Source: Enterococcus phoeniculicola ATCC BAA-412
GTDB lineage: Bacteria > Bacillota > Bacilli > Lactobacillales > Enterococcaceae
Direction: 5' to 3'
Assembly: GCF_000407505.1 (NCBI RefSeq)
Contig: NZ_ASWE01000001.1
Span: 1,299,324-1,363,323, forward strand
Length of the DNA: 64,000 nt
Shown here: one piece after another, positions 16,376-23,930 of the stretch
Numbering within the stretch: the first letter of the stretch is position 1
Layout: every line of letters starts with the position of its first letter
Translations under genes and position numbers: made by a program
The notes under the pieces: model-generated
Databases searched by the model: none
Told to the model about the DNA's origin: nothing
The model's input: only the letters and a program-made list of their open reading frames with translations

Positions 16376-16383
16376 ATGATTAG

Positions 16384-16479
16384 ATGAAACGATATATTTT
16401 TTGGAGGATTGCACTTGCAGTCCTTCTTTTATTTTGGATTGGAATAATCTATTTATTTTTTAAATTATTAGGAGGATAA
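16384..16479 (+). CDS. Small single-span membrane protein
   Basis: 31 residues: MKRYIFWR followed by one continuous hydrophobic segment (IALAVLLLFWIGIIYLFFKLL) and GG. It has no strong ribosome-binding site of its own, and its 3' end (TTAGGAGGATAA) supplies the site for the holin start four bases later. Placement directly before the holin suggests an accessory lysis peptide (antiholin- or pinholin-like), but this is only positional. Confidence 0.55.
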   Translation: MKRYIFWRIALAVLLLFWIGIIYLFFKLLGG

Positions 16480-16482
16480 GCG

Positions 16483-17067
16483 ATGTCAGATATATTGAGA
16501 CTGTTTGTAGGTCAATTGGAAAAAATGAAATCAGATGGTAGTTGGGTTTTAGGAGCTGTGACTGGAGGTATTTCTTTATCCGTACCAGGTTGGGTTACAG
16601 CTAAAGAAGTTGGTTTGGAGCATATTATATTGTTAGGAATTTTAATGGCTGTGTTCGTAATGGAGTGGATGATAGGTAGTCGCTTAGCGAAGAAATCAAC
16701 TAATAAACTTAAAAGTAGCTCGGTTATGATTGACTCGGCTATTCGTGACTTTGTAATTGTCATCTGTTGCATAGTCGCTTTTGGGTTTGATTATCTATTG
16801 GGTACAGGTTCAGTCATTTTTACTATTTTTACGGTAGCGTTTATTTATCACAATTTCTACAGCTTGTTAGCAAACTTAGCTGTTTTAGGTTGGGATAAAC
16901 ATTTTCCAATGTGGTTATTAAAATGGTTGGGTGATGAAATCGAAGCGAAGAAAGATAAGTATTTTCCTGACTCAGAGAAAACGAACGTGATTGATCCATA
17001 TAAAGTGGATAACGAATTTACTTTACCAACTGATTTTCCAGAGGAGGAACAAGACCATGAAAATTGA
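16483..17067 (+). CDS. Phage holin (holin_4 type)
   Basis: 194 residues with hydrophobic segments near 25-42, 46-65, 88-106 and 108-133, and a charged C-terminal tail of about 60 residues. The [13 protein letters not shown] and [12 protein letters not shown] stretches fit the phage_holin_4 (toxin secretion/lysis holin) family. It opens the membrane so the endolysin can reach the wall. AGGAGG at 16471-16476. The stop overlaps the endolysin start region by 11 bases. Confidence 0.85.
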   Translation: MSDILRLFVGQLEKMKSDGSWVLGAVTGGISLSVPGWVTAKEVGLEHIILLGILMAVFVMEWMIGSRLAKKSTNKLKSSSVMIDSAIRDFVIVICCIVAFGFDYLLGTGSVIFTIFTVAFIYHNFYSLLANLAVLGWDKHFPMWLLKWLGDEIEAKKDKYFPDSEKTNVIDPYKVDNEFTLPTDFPEEEQDHEN

Positions 17068-18046
17068 AAAACAAATTAGAAAGGGTACTCCGTTAGTTGG
17101 AGTACCACCTTATGGCCAAGTACACGCTCATTCAACAGGGAACCCAAAATCAACCGCACAGAATGAGGCTGACTATATGGGGCGCAAAAACATATATGAT
17201 GGTTTCTTTACTCACGTCGTCGGAAACGGTCGTGTGATTCAAACAGCAGAGGTAGGGCGTGGCGCTTGGGACGTCGCTGGAGATTGGAATAAATGGGCTT
17301 ATGCAGCAGTTGAATTGATTGAATCGCATAAAACGAAAGCTGAGTTTGAACGTGACTATCGACTTTACATTGAGCTATTGAGAGAGCTGGCAAAACAAGC
17401 TAAAATTCCTCAGAAGCTTGACGCTGGAAACATGGGTATCAATACGCATGATTACTGTAGAACGCATCAACCAAACAATAAAACGGATCATGTAGACCCT
17501 TATCCTTATCTTGCAAAATGGGGAATTAGTAGAGCACAGTTTAAAAAAGATGTAGAAAATGGATTGTCTGGCAGCTCAAACAGCAATGGCGGTGGATACA
17601 CCTCAAGCACACCTGGCAAAAATACTAAGCCTCTGACAAATGGAAAAGTAGGGGACACTGTTAAAATATTTGATGCTCTGTACAAAGACTCAGACGGCAA
17701 AGGGCGCTCTACAAAAATGCGTGGGAAAACTGGAGTAATCAAGAAAATCGCCAACGGCAAAGGAAAAAAATACCTCGTTGAAACTTGGGGATGGGCGCAT
17801 CCTAATGATTTGCAGCTAGTCAAAAGTGGTGCAACAGATACAGGGTACCAAGCTAAGAAAGTCGGTCAAACTGTGAAGGTGCAGTCTTGGGCTACTACGT
17901 ATCAAACTGGCCAAAAGATAGCTAGTTTTATCAGAGGTAAGAGCTATAAGATTAAACAAGTAAAATCAGTTAATCAGTCTAAGAGCAAGCGTGCTTACTT
18001 GCTTGACGGGATTAATTCCTGGGTGTTGGAGCAAGACGTGAAGTAG
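17057..18046 (+). CDS. Endolysin: N-acetylmuramoyl-L-alanine amidase (amidase_2)
   Basis: 329 residues, start ATG 17057 with GAGGAGGAAC upstream; the in-frame ATG 16991 is inside the holin gene. Residues ~10-155 form an amidase_2 domain with the zinc-site histidines in [11 protein letters not shown] and in [11 protein letters not shown], and a substrate-side [21 protein letters not shown] Ser/Gly-rich linker leads to two SH3-like wall-binding repeats (about 195-255 and 270-329: [40 protein letters not shown]). It cuts between the glycan strand and stem peptide. There is no signal peptide, consistent with holin-dependent release. Confidence 0.92.
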   Translation: MKIEKQIRKGTPLVGVPPYGQVHAHSTGNPKSTAQNEADYMGRKNIYDGFFTHVVGNGRVIQTAEVGRGAWDVAGDWNKWAYAAVELIESHKTKAEFERDYRLYIELLRELAKQAKIPQKLDAGNMGINTHDYCRTHQPNNKTDHVDPYPYLAKWGISRAQFKKDVENGLSGSSNSNGGGYTSSTPGKNTKPLTNGKVGDTVKIFDALYKDSDGKGRSTKMRGKTGVIKKIANGKGKKYLVETWGWAHPNDLQLVKSGATDTGYQAKKVGQTVKVQSWATTYQTGQKIASFIRGKSYKIKQVKSVNQSKSKRAYLLDGINSWVLEQDVK

Positions 18047-18054
18047 ATAGACAT

Positions 18055-18084
18055 AAAGCCAATATCGAAAATGATATTGGCTTT
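18055..18084. terminator. Bidirectional terminator between endolysin and lipoprotein gene
   Basis: Perfect 12-bp stem AAAGCCAATATC (18055-18066) with GATATTGGCTTT (18073-18084) and a 6-base loop. The flanks are T-rich to the right and A-rich to the left, so it serves the converging lysis operon and the minus-strand lipoprotein gene. Confidence 0.85.
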
Positions 18085-18087
18085 GAT

Positions 18088-18828
18088 TTATTTTCTAATT
18101 ATTGATGCTATTATTTGATCATCGAGATACTCAAAAGTAAATACTAAATCTTTAGAAGTGAAAGATGTTTTTTCATGAGACTCTAAAGTATTATTGTATG
18201 CAGTGGCTATACCCTCATTCTTTAAATCATAGACACCTTGAAATGTGGCAAGAATAGAAGCCATTTCTTTATTTACGTCCTGCTTCATATTAAGCTCAAG
18301 ACCAATTAAATTACCATCATAAACATTAATATTAGTAGTCACACCATTTTCTATAGATATAGTTGAAGCTCCTTCTTCCACAGATATAGGAAATCTAGTT
18401 TTTGCATCAGGATTGACATTTTCTATCACAGCGTTCATCATTTTTGAAAAATGAGAATAATCATCAATCGTTTTTTTAGCTGGAATCAACACTTCCATTG
18501 AATCAGTTTGATTTTTGAAAGAATAATTAATTTTAACGTTTTGGTCAATCCCTAGTGACGGAACACCGACTTGATAAATATCTTTGCGAATATCTCCTTT
18601 GTAAATATTTCCATCAGGTGTTCTAATTTCAATCGATTCAAGACCATCTGGGTCACCTATTACGTAATCATAAATACCACTGTCGGTATTCAGATTAGGA
18701 TCCAGACTGTATGAAATTTCTGAGCTGGTATTGCTATTGTTTGGCTTTGAATTATCTTTCTCAGATGTAGAGCATCCAACTAATAGCAATGAACAAAACA
18801 TTAAAGCCCCAAATATACTTTTTTTCAA
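18088..18828 (-). CDS. Lipoprotein of unknown function (prophage accessory gene)
   Basis: 246 residues from TTG 18828 with GAGGGAG upstream. A signal peptide ends in the lipobox LLVGCST, so the protein is anchored outside the membrane. A Ser/Asn-rich linker follows, then a beta-rich domain (YDYVIGDPDGLESIEIRTPD) and a C-terminal region of about 120 residues resembling general stress/DUF4352-like folds only in outline. It is transcribed against the phage genes just after the lysis module, the usual place for lysogenic conversion (moron) genes, so expression from the prophage is likely. No family recognised. Confidence 0.8.
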   Translation of the reverse strand: MKKSIFGALMFCSLLLVGCSTSEKDNSKPNNSNTSSEISYSLDPNLNTDSGIYDYVIGDPDGLESIEIRTPDGNIYKGDIRKDIYQVGVPSLGIDQNVKINYSFKNQTDSMEVLIPAKKTIDDYSHFSKMMNAVIENVNPDAKTRFPISVEEGASTISIENGVTTNINVYDGNLIGLELNMKQDVNKEMASILATFQGVYDLKNEGIATAYNNTLESHEKTSFTSKDLVFTFEYLDDQIIASIIRK

Positions 18829-18883
18829 ATTTCTCCCTCACTTCTCCTATTAATATTCAACCCCATTATATCAGATTACATAT

Positions 18884-18959
18884 AAAAAAATACCACCATT
18901 ATAAAATGGTGGTAGCGGACTGCATGCTGTTCAAGTCATTTATGTTTAGAGGTGTCCGC
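18884..18959 (-). ncRNA. Putative small RNA A (minus strand)
   Basis: On the minus strand, an extended -10 (TGTTATAAT; the TATAAT is at 18966-18971) is followed by about 75 nt ending in a terminator: stem 18892-18900 with 18905-18913 and a U-rich tail. The body (GCGGACACC, AAATGACTT, GTCCGC, then CCACC) matches the pattern of small RNA B at 20145-20222. No ORF of note. It looks like a short regulatory RNA, for instance an antitoxin RNA without its partner. Confidence 0.5.
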
Positions 18960-19101
18960 AAATTAATTATAACAGATTAGATAATGAAAATACTATTATA
19001 AAAATAGAAATCAAGTAAAGTCAAATACGAATAAGCTGTACACAAATGCTATACTTATGTAATAATATCTTTAAATAAGAAATGAGGGAAGTCTAATTCA
19101 G

Positions 19102-19305
19102 ATGATTTTTGAAATAACTATTGTTTTTGGGGTTTTGGCCATTTGTATGGGTATCCTGTTAAGTCTAAATGGTATAAGATGGGGTGGCTTTAACAAAGAG
19201 AGTAAATTTCCATTACGAATAACGGAAAAAGAATATCTTTATATTAGCTTATTTTTTATCATGAGTGGACTTTTATTGATTTTTGTTGCTTTAAAATTTC
19301 TTTGA
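19102..19305 (+). CDS. Small two-span membrane protein
   Basis: 67 residues with hydrophobic segments at about 3-22 and 47-66, separated by a charged loop (RWGGFNKESKFPLRITEKEY). The ribosome-binding site is weak (GAGGGAAG, 15 bases upstream). It lies alone between two putative small RNAs in the prophage accessory zone. The two-TM architecture with a short loop is common in prophage superinfection-exclusion or immunity proteins, but no family is recognised. Confidence 0.6.
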   Translation: MIFEITIVFGVLAICMGILLSLNGIRWGGFNKESKFPLRITEKEYLYISLFFIMSGLLLIFVALKFL

Positions 19306-19429
19306 AAACAGTCTTGAATAAGCAAAGATTATTTAAAGTGATGAATTGTCTTTGGCGTTCAGGTTTTAGATTATTCTGAACCACAGCTTTTACGTAGCAT
19401 CAAAAATCTGCAATGGCTATTTTTGTACA

Positions 19430-19563
19430 TAAATAAACACCTTGCGTGGTCACAAGGTGTAGGTGTCACATAGGAGTATCTATGTAAGCGTCACGGATGC
19501 AGGAAGCATTCGTGATAAAAGTAGGCGATTAAAAAGAATTTTCGATAAGATAATCGATTTATT
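19430..19563 (-). ncRNA. Putative small RNA C (minus strand)
   Basis: A minus-strand TATAAT (19570-19575) precedes about 130 nt rich in local stems: ATGC/GCAT around 19497-19510, ACATAG/CTATGT at 19468-19485, and a terminator ACACCTTG/CAAGGTGT (19437-19444 with 19453-19460) followed by TTTATTTATG. The -35 region is poor. No ORF longer than 10 codons. Likely a structured RNA of unknown role. Confidence 0.4.
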
Positions 19564-19610
19564 GAGCACATTATAACATAAAAGGAATATATTAGGAAAA
19601 TAATAAGAGG

Positions 19611-20066
19611 TTAGTTATAGGCTATATCGGTTGCTTTTCCTAAAGTATAATACCAAAAAGTATCAAAGTTTCGCTCAATATCTTTAGCTTTATTGTCATG
19701 AATAACTTCTTTGAAAAAAATATATAATTGCTTCTTTATCAATGCTTTACACTTAGAATCTTTCAAGAAAAACCGAGTGAACTCTTTTGGTCGAGTGGCA
19801 GCAAAAAGATAAATTTCTTCAGCAAAAGCAGATGTACTAGAAATGCTATCCTTTAATATAAGGTTGGTAACATTTGTAACTACGTAATTTAATAAAGCTT
19901 CTTTAAAATTATTTAAGTTAATGAACTCATCGTAAATAGGTTTAGTTGAGTAACCCATGTACTTTGCAAGTTTTCTCACAGATATAGCATCAAACCCATT
20001 TTCAAGTACAAATTCATAGCCGCTTCTCAACAGGGTTTCTTCATGAATTTTTTTAGTTCGTACCAT
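19611..20066 (-). CDS. TetR-family transcriptional regulator
   Basis: 151 residues, shorter than the usual 190-200. The N-terminal HTH is clear: EETLLRSGYEFVLENGFDAI, then SVRKLAKYMGYSTKPIYDEF (about 26-46). The ligand domain is shortened at the C-terminus but has no frameshift visible. It sits alone just inside the right prophage end, transcribed leftward. No divergent target gene is obvious; it may control itself or genes elsewhere on the prophage. Another possibility is a decayed regulator. Confidence 0.75.
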   Translation of the reverse strand: MVRTKKIHEETLLRSGYEFVLENGFDAISVRKLAKYMGYSTKPIYDEFINLNNFKEALLNYVVTNVTNLILKDSISSTSAFAEEIYLFAATRPKEFTRFFLKDSKCKALIKKQLYIFFKEVIHDNKAKDIERNFDTFWYYTLGKATDIAYN

Positions 20067-20144
20067 AAGTAACGCCCACTTTCTCTAATAGTAATTATGT
20101 TGATTTTAGCAAATTAGACTAATAAAGTGAATAAAAAAAGCATA

Positions 20145-20222
20145 CTATAAAAATACCACCATGTATTTGACTACATGATGGCAACGGACGATAGACTATT
20201 AAGTCATTGTTTGGGGTATCCG
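20145..20222 (-). ncRNA. Putative small RNA B (minus strand)
   Basis: The minus strand shows TTTACA (20254-20259), an 18-base spacer, TACAAT (20230-20235), then about 78 nt ending in a terminator hairpin: 20156-20165 with 20172-20181 (one mismatch) and AUUUUUAUA. The internal motif GGAUACCCCAAACAAUGACUU parallels small RNA A. The promoter and terminator make this the best supported of the three RNA candidates. Resembles in size and layout the antitoxin RNAs of enterococcal type I systems, but no toxin ORF overlaps it. Confidence 0.55.
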
Positions 20223-20350
20223 TACAAATATTGTAGCATAATTCCCATTAAAATGTAAACGCTTTACATATTGGCGTTTCTGTATGTTTTAACTACTTTT
20301 TCTATACTTTGAGATGCTTTCGTCATACTAATCGCCTTACGACAAAAATG

Positions 20351-20364
20351 AGAACATTCGTTCT
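20351..20364. promoter_or_regulatory. LexA (SOS) box
   Basis: AGAACATTCGTTCT contains the exact Gram-positive LexA core GAAC-N4-GTTC, as a palindrome. No gene starts just downstream on either strand, so the box appears to have lost its original gene or to be part of a remnant at the prophage edge. Confidence 0.6.
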
Positions 20365-20387
20365 TTTTTGCCGGACGGACGAATAAT

Positions 20388-20438
20388 AGAAATAGAGAAA
20401 AAGGGGCAAAAAAGGGGCAGAAATTGATTAATGGTTGA
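20388..20438 (+). pseudogene. Possible integrase C-terminal remnant
   Basis: The frame EKGAKKGQKLING before TGA (20436) looks like the last residues of a tyrosine recombinase. It is in-frame for only a few codons before a stop, so only a stub remains. It lies about 95 bases inside the rplS attachment remnant. It suggests an earlier or second element integrated at the same site with its int next to the right end. The match is short and the call is tentative. Confidence 0.35.
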
Positions 20439-20533
20439 TATTTAATGACATTGATTGAACAACCTAATTAAGCCAAAAACCCTTATATGACAACGATTGA
20501 ACAGTTATTGACAAATCATGAATAACATGCAGA

Positions 20534-20587
20534 TACCTACGCGCATTACACGGAAAAGCAGCTCGTATTAAAGAAATTCGTCGTTAA
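20534..20587 (+). pseudogene. rplS: 3' fragment of rplS (ribosomal protein L19) at the prophage right end
   Basis: YLRALHGKAARIKEIRR plus TAA (20585-20587) is the exact style of the L19 C-terminus in enterococci. There is no upstream L19 reading frame. The true rplS terminator follows at 20608-20635. This is what integration of a phage into the 3' end of rplS leaves behind: the far side keeps the displaced tail (attR), while the gene is rebuilt at the other end by phage DNA. The exact att core would need the left end, which is outside the window. Confidence 0.8.
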
Positions 20588-20607
20588 TTTATTATCGAAT
20601 GAAACAA

Positions 20608-20635
20608 AACCTCTTGATTATTCAAGGGGTTTTTC
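20608..20635 (+). terminator. Terminator of the displaced rplS 3' end
   Basis: AACCTCTTGA (20608-20617) pairs with TCAAGGGGTT (20622-20631, one G-U) around TTAT, followed by TTTTCTTTTT. It sits 20 bases after the L19 stop codon and marks chromosomal DNA beyond the prophage. Confidence 0.85.
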
Positions 20636-20705
20636 TTTTTGCACTGTTATATATAAACTGATTGAAGTTATCACATAAACTACATATACTCAAAAGGGGC
20701 AAGCT

Positions 20706-20840
20706 TTATAAAAGTTCTAAATCACTTTGCAGTTTTCCACGAATTCCTTTAGTAACATACAGATAGATTTGTTGCACCAATTCGCGGTATTCATAACCAC
20801 ATAGGTAATAACCGTTACCAAAAAAATTTCTACCTTTCCT
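20706..20840 (-). pseudogene. Possible 3' gene fragment of unknown origin
   Basis: The minus strand is open from a stop at about 20845 down to TAA 20706-20708 and encodes FGNGYYLCGYEYRELVQQIY followed by VTKGIRGKLQSDLELL, with codon-like composition. There is no start codon with a ribosome-binding site. It looks like the tail of a truncated gene, but I do not recognise the family; it may also be chance. Confidence 0.25.
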
Positions 20841-20956
20841 TTATACCGCCTATGGAAAGATTTCTTTACATTAAGAAAACTTCAATTGTAAGGAAACTTT
20901 GATAGAAATAATGCTGTATAAACAGTATTCTAGGCAGTATAAAAGAAGGAGTGATT

Positions 20957-21592
20957 ATGATGAGTATTGGAATGAAATTGAAGCACGCACGATTAGCCTC
21001 TAATTTAACACAAGAAGAATTATCTGAAAAAATTGGTGTCAGTCGGCAAACCATTTCTAGTTGGGAAAACGAAAAAAGCTACCCCGATATTATAAATATT
21101 ATTTTATTGAGTGATATCTATGAGGTGACCGTTGATTCTCTACTAAAAGGAGACGAGGGATTACTTAAGAATTTAAAGGAGCATTCAGATGTGGCAACGA
21201 GTAAAAAACAACTGATTAAGATTATCTCTTTATCACTTGCGTTCCTTATTTTCTATGGACTATTTTTTTCTTTCCTGACCTTTGCTCACATTCCTCGAAT
21301 TGATGATTTACTTTCAAATATCTTAGTTTTGTTGATTAGTGGAATCATAGTATGTGTTACTCTTATAAAAATTATTGATTTCAACCATATTCTGGCACAA
21401 AAAACATCCAATAAGACATTAGCTATGATAATAATTGAACTTCTTTATTTTTTAAGCCTATATGTAATCTGTTATCTGATAAATAACTTTCTAATAATTG
21501 AAGACTGGCAAGCACTCCTCCTAAAAATCGGGATAGGTATCCTTTTATTTATTGTCGTATATCTAATGTTTAGAAAAATAGGCAGAATTTAG
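20957..21592 (+). CDS. XRE-family regulator with membrane-spanning C-terminal domain
   Basis: 211 residues. Residues 5-65 are a Cro/CI-type HTH (LKHARLASNLTQEELSEKIG, VSRQTISSWENEKSYPD). Residues ~90-211 hold four or five hydrophobic segments (SLAFLIFYGLFFSFLTFAH, NILVLLISGIIVCVTLI, IIIELLYFLSLYVICYLI, IGIGILLFIVVYLMF). Such HTH-membrane fusions occur widely in Firmicutes, often near transporters or peptide-resistance genes; none is adjacent here. ATG 20957 is preferred for spacing to AAGGAG (20946-20951). It is monocistronic and followed by a terminator. Confidence 0.82.
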   Translation: MMSIGMKLKHARLASNLTQEELSEKIGVSRQTISSWENEKSYPDIINIILLSDIYEVTVDSLLKGDEGLLKNLKEHSDVATSKKQLIKIISLSLAFLIFYGLFFSFLTFAHIPRIDDLLSNILVLLISGIIVCVTLIKIIDFNHILAQKTSNKTLAMIIIELLYFLSLYVICYLINNFLIIEDWQALLLKIGIGILLFIVVYLMFRKIGRI

Positions 21593-21607
21593 AAACTCCT
21601 TTAATCA

Positions 21608-21646
21608 CCATTAACCTCCTTTACTAGAGGAAGTTAATGGGGTTTT
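21608..21646 (+). terminator. Terminator after the XRE regulator gene
   Basis: CCATTAAC (21608-21615) pairs with GTTAATGG (21633-21640), extended inward by CTCCT/AGAGG-type pairs, then GGTTTTTG. The remaining stretch to the next gene (21647-21903) shows no coding potential and an AT-rich promoter region. Confidence 0.75.
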
Positions 21647-21903
21647 TGAATAATTTTGAGGTGAGGATGAGGTCAGCTGAAAGAAAGTTTGATTACTTCG
21701 AGTGAAAATGAAATGATAGATTAGTTAGCATGGTAGCACAAACATCAAAAGAGTCAGCGAAGATACATTATTAGGTTTGCGAATATAAACGCATTCCTCC
21801 TTTTCATTTCCACTTTATTTTTCTGAAAAATAAATGAGTTTTTTCTCATTTTTGAATAATTGTGTAGTATAATTGAAACAACAAATTTTTAGGAGTGAGA
21901 CGA

Positions 21904-22875
21904 ATGATAAAAATTGCAATTATTGGTTATGGGAATTTAGGACGCGGGGTTGAGCGTGCTTTAACACTTAATAAAGATATGGAATTGGTGGGGGTATTTA
22001 CACGTAGAGCCCCAGAAACAGTCTCTACATATGGAGCAAAAGCCTATCACATGGACGATTTGCTTAACAAAAAAGGAGAGATTGATGTTTGTATTTTATG
22101 TGGAGGTTCTGCAACAGACCTACCTGTACAAACACCTGAAATCACAAAATTTTTCAATACGATTGATAGCTTTGACACCCATGCGAAAATTCCAGAGCAT
22201 TTTGAGCATGTTCAACAAGCAGCAAAAGAACATCAAACAGTCTCCATTATTTCTACGGGATGGGATCCTGGTTTATTCAGCTTAAACCGGTTATACGCTC
22301 AAAGCATTTTACCAAGTGGCAAAACTTATACTTTTTGGGGGAAAGGGGTCAGTCAAGGACATTCTGATGCTTTAAGAAGAATTGAAGGGGTAGCGGATGC
22401 CACACAATACACGATTCCAAATGAACAAGTGATTCAAAAATTAAAAGCGGGCGAGCTACTTGAATTGAGTACGCGAGATAAACACTTTAGAGAGTGTTTT
22501 GTTGTTCTTGAAGAAAATGCAAATGCTGAGGCTGTAGAAAAAGAAATTATTTCTATGCCAAATTACTTTGCAGAATATGATACCGAGGTTCATTTTATTT
22601 CTCAAGAAGAACTAAATAAAGAGCATAAAGCCATGCCACACGGTGGAACAGTTCTCCACATTGGCAATACCCACGATCAAACAAAACAGGTGATCGAATA
22701 TAACCTAACACTTGATAGTAATCCAGAATTTACAGCCAGCGTACTTGTTGCCTATGCAAGAGCCTGTGCTCGATTGGCAAAAGAAGAACAGTTTGGTGCC
22801 TATACCGTATTGGATATTGCACCGAAATATTTGTCTTCTTCGGATGATGAGACATTGAGAAAAGAGCTGCTGTAA
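21904..22875 (+). CDS. ddh: meso-Diaminopimelate D-dehydrogenase
   Basis: 323 residues, the usual length (320-326). It makes or oxidises meso-diaminopimelate using NADPH, tetrahydrodipicolinate and ammonia in one step, bypassing the longer DAP branch. The N-terminal Rossmann motif is IIGYGNLGRGVERAL. The DAP-binding family signatures CGGSATDLPVQTPE, STGWDPGLFSLNRLY and GKGVSQGHSDALRRI are intact. Start ATG 21904 follows AGGAGTG; the in-frame GTG 21895 lies in that site. The gene stands alone, not in a lysine operon. Enterococci use lysine, not DAP, in their wall, so the role is probably lysine supply or DAP use. Confidence 0.93.
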   Translation: MIKIAIIGYGNLGRGVERALTLNKDMELVGVFTRRAPETVSTYGAKAYHMDDLLNKKGEIDVCILCGGSATDLPVQTPEITKFFNTIDSFDTHAKIPEHFEHVQQAAKEHQTVSIISTGWDPGLFSLNRLYAQSILPSGKTYTFWGKGVSQGHSDALRRIEGVADATQYTIPNEQVIQKLKAGELLELSTRDKHFRECFVVLEENANAEAVEKEIISMPNYFAEYDTEVHFISQEELNKEHKAMPHGGTVLHIGNTHDQTKQVIEYNLTLDSNPEFTASVLVAYARACARLAKEEQFGAYTVLDIAPKYLSSSDDETLRKELL

Positions 22876-22930
22876 GTAAGTTGTTCCTAGCCTACTTAAA
22901 AGAAAACTCTTGTTGAACATAAAATAAAAT

Positions 22931-22995
22931 ATCATAGTAAAAATTCTAAATTATCGATGTTTATGCACCGAGTAATAAAGAATTTTTACTATGAT
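22931..22995. terminator. 17-bp perfect inverted repeat after ddh
   Basis: ATCATAGTAAAAATTCT (22931-22947) and AGAATTTTTACTATGAT (22979-22995), with a 31-base loop. It has no clean T-run but lies between converging genes (ddh and the minus-strand ABC operon), so it may end both messages. The rest of 22876-23183 holds nothing else I can support. Confidence 0.5.
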
Positions 22996-23183
22996 TTAGA
23001 TAAATTCTACACTAGAACGTAGGAAGAAGATTAGCTATTGGCATCTGAACCCGAAAAGCTACTAGCTTGTTTAAAATCTGCACCTACAAAGATAAGTTAG
23101 GAACATAAATGTAAATTATCCAGAAACTAGTTAATCATTTTCTCGATTTCCAGTGAAATTCTTATAGGTAACAAATTTTACAT

Positions 23184-23930
23184 TTAACGCCAATATAATA
23201 CTTTTTTCTCAATTAAAACTGCTACATAATAAAGAATGAGGCCAATTAATGATAAGGCTATCACGGAAGATAGTATGATATTAATATCATACATTTCGTT
23301 TCCATAAGTTAATAAATAACCTAACCCGGCCTTAGCTCCCATCATTTCCCCAATAACTGCCCCCGTCATTGCTTGAGTGACTGAGACTTTAACACCCGAC
23401 ATAATCGCTGAAAAAGTAAATGGGAGTTCTAAACTGATAAATTTTTGACGTTTACTCGCTTTTAAAATGGATAAAAATTCCACATAGCGACGATCAATTT
23501 GCTTCAATGCCGTATGCTGATTTACCATGATTGGAAACGAAACAACTAAAATAACTAGTGCAACTTTCGACTGAATTCCCAAACCAAACCATAGAATAAA
23601 TAATGGGGCTAGTGAAATTTTAGGTGCAATTTGAACAACTAAAATTAATGGCATCAATAATCGTTCAACTAAGTGAACTTTTGCAACAATATACCCTAGA
23701 ATAACCCCTACAATAATTCCACAAAAAGTTCCAATGAAAATTTCTTGTAGCGTAACCCAGGTATTCATCAACAAATCTCCTGTGATTAAATAAGTTGTAA
23801 AGTAGGTCATTAATTTAATAGGAGAGGGTAGAATGTAATTAGGAACATGACTAATTTGTACACCGACTTCCCAAACAACAAGAATAAACACGAGTAAAAT
23901 CAGAGGGTAGATAATTTTTTTTGCTCTCAC
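23184..23930 (-). CDS. ABC transporter permease (SsuC/TauC/ThiX type), last gene of operon
   Basis: 248 residues, about six membrane segments, with the binding-protein-dependent permease (EAA) region around SLELPFTFSAIMSGVKVSVTQ (about 165-185). It is the second permease of the importer, paralogous to the product of 24952-25728: the same VVQIAPKISLAPLFILWFGLG block appears in both. The start overlaps the end of the binding-protein gene by one base. Together the two could form a heterodimeric channel. Confidence 0.88.
   Translation of the reverse strand: MRAKKIIYPLILLVFILVVWEVGVQISHVPNYILPSPIKLMTYFTTYLITGDLLMNTWVTLQEIFIGTFCGIIVGVILGYIVAKVHLVERLLMPLILVVQIAPKISLAPLFILWFGLGIQSKVALVILVVSFPIMVNQHTALKQIDRRYVEFLSILKASKRQKFISLELPFTFSAIMSGVKVSVTQAMTGAVIGEMMGAKAGLGYLLTYGNEMYDINIILSSVIALSLIGLILYYVAVLIEKKVLYWR

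Noticed and set aside
18789-18980. 63-codon plus-strand frame opposite the lipoprotein start
   Set aside because: It crosses the lipoprotein gene, its promoter and small RNA A; it has no ribosome-binding site and is not toxin-like.
19306-19440. Type I toxin ORF partnering small RNA C
   Set aside because: All frames were read and no short hydrophobic peptide of Fst or holin-like type was found.
22931-22995. Inverted repeat after ddh as a miniature transposable element
   Set aside because: No flanking target duplication and only one copy was seen; a terminator is simpler.
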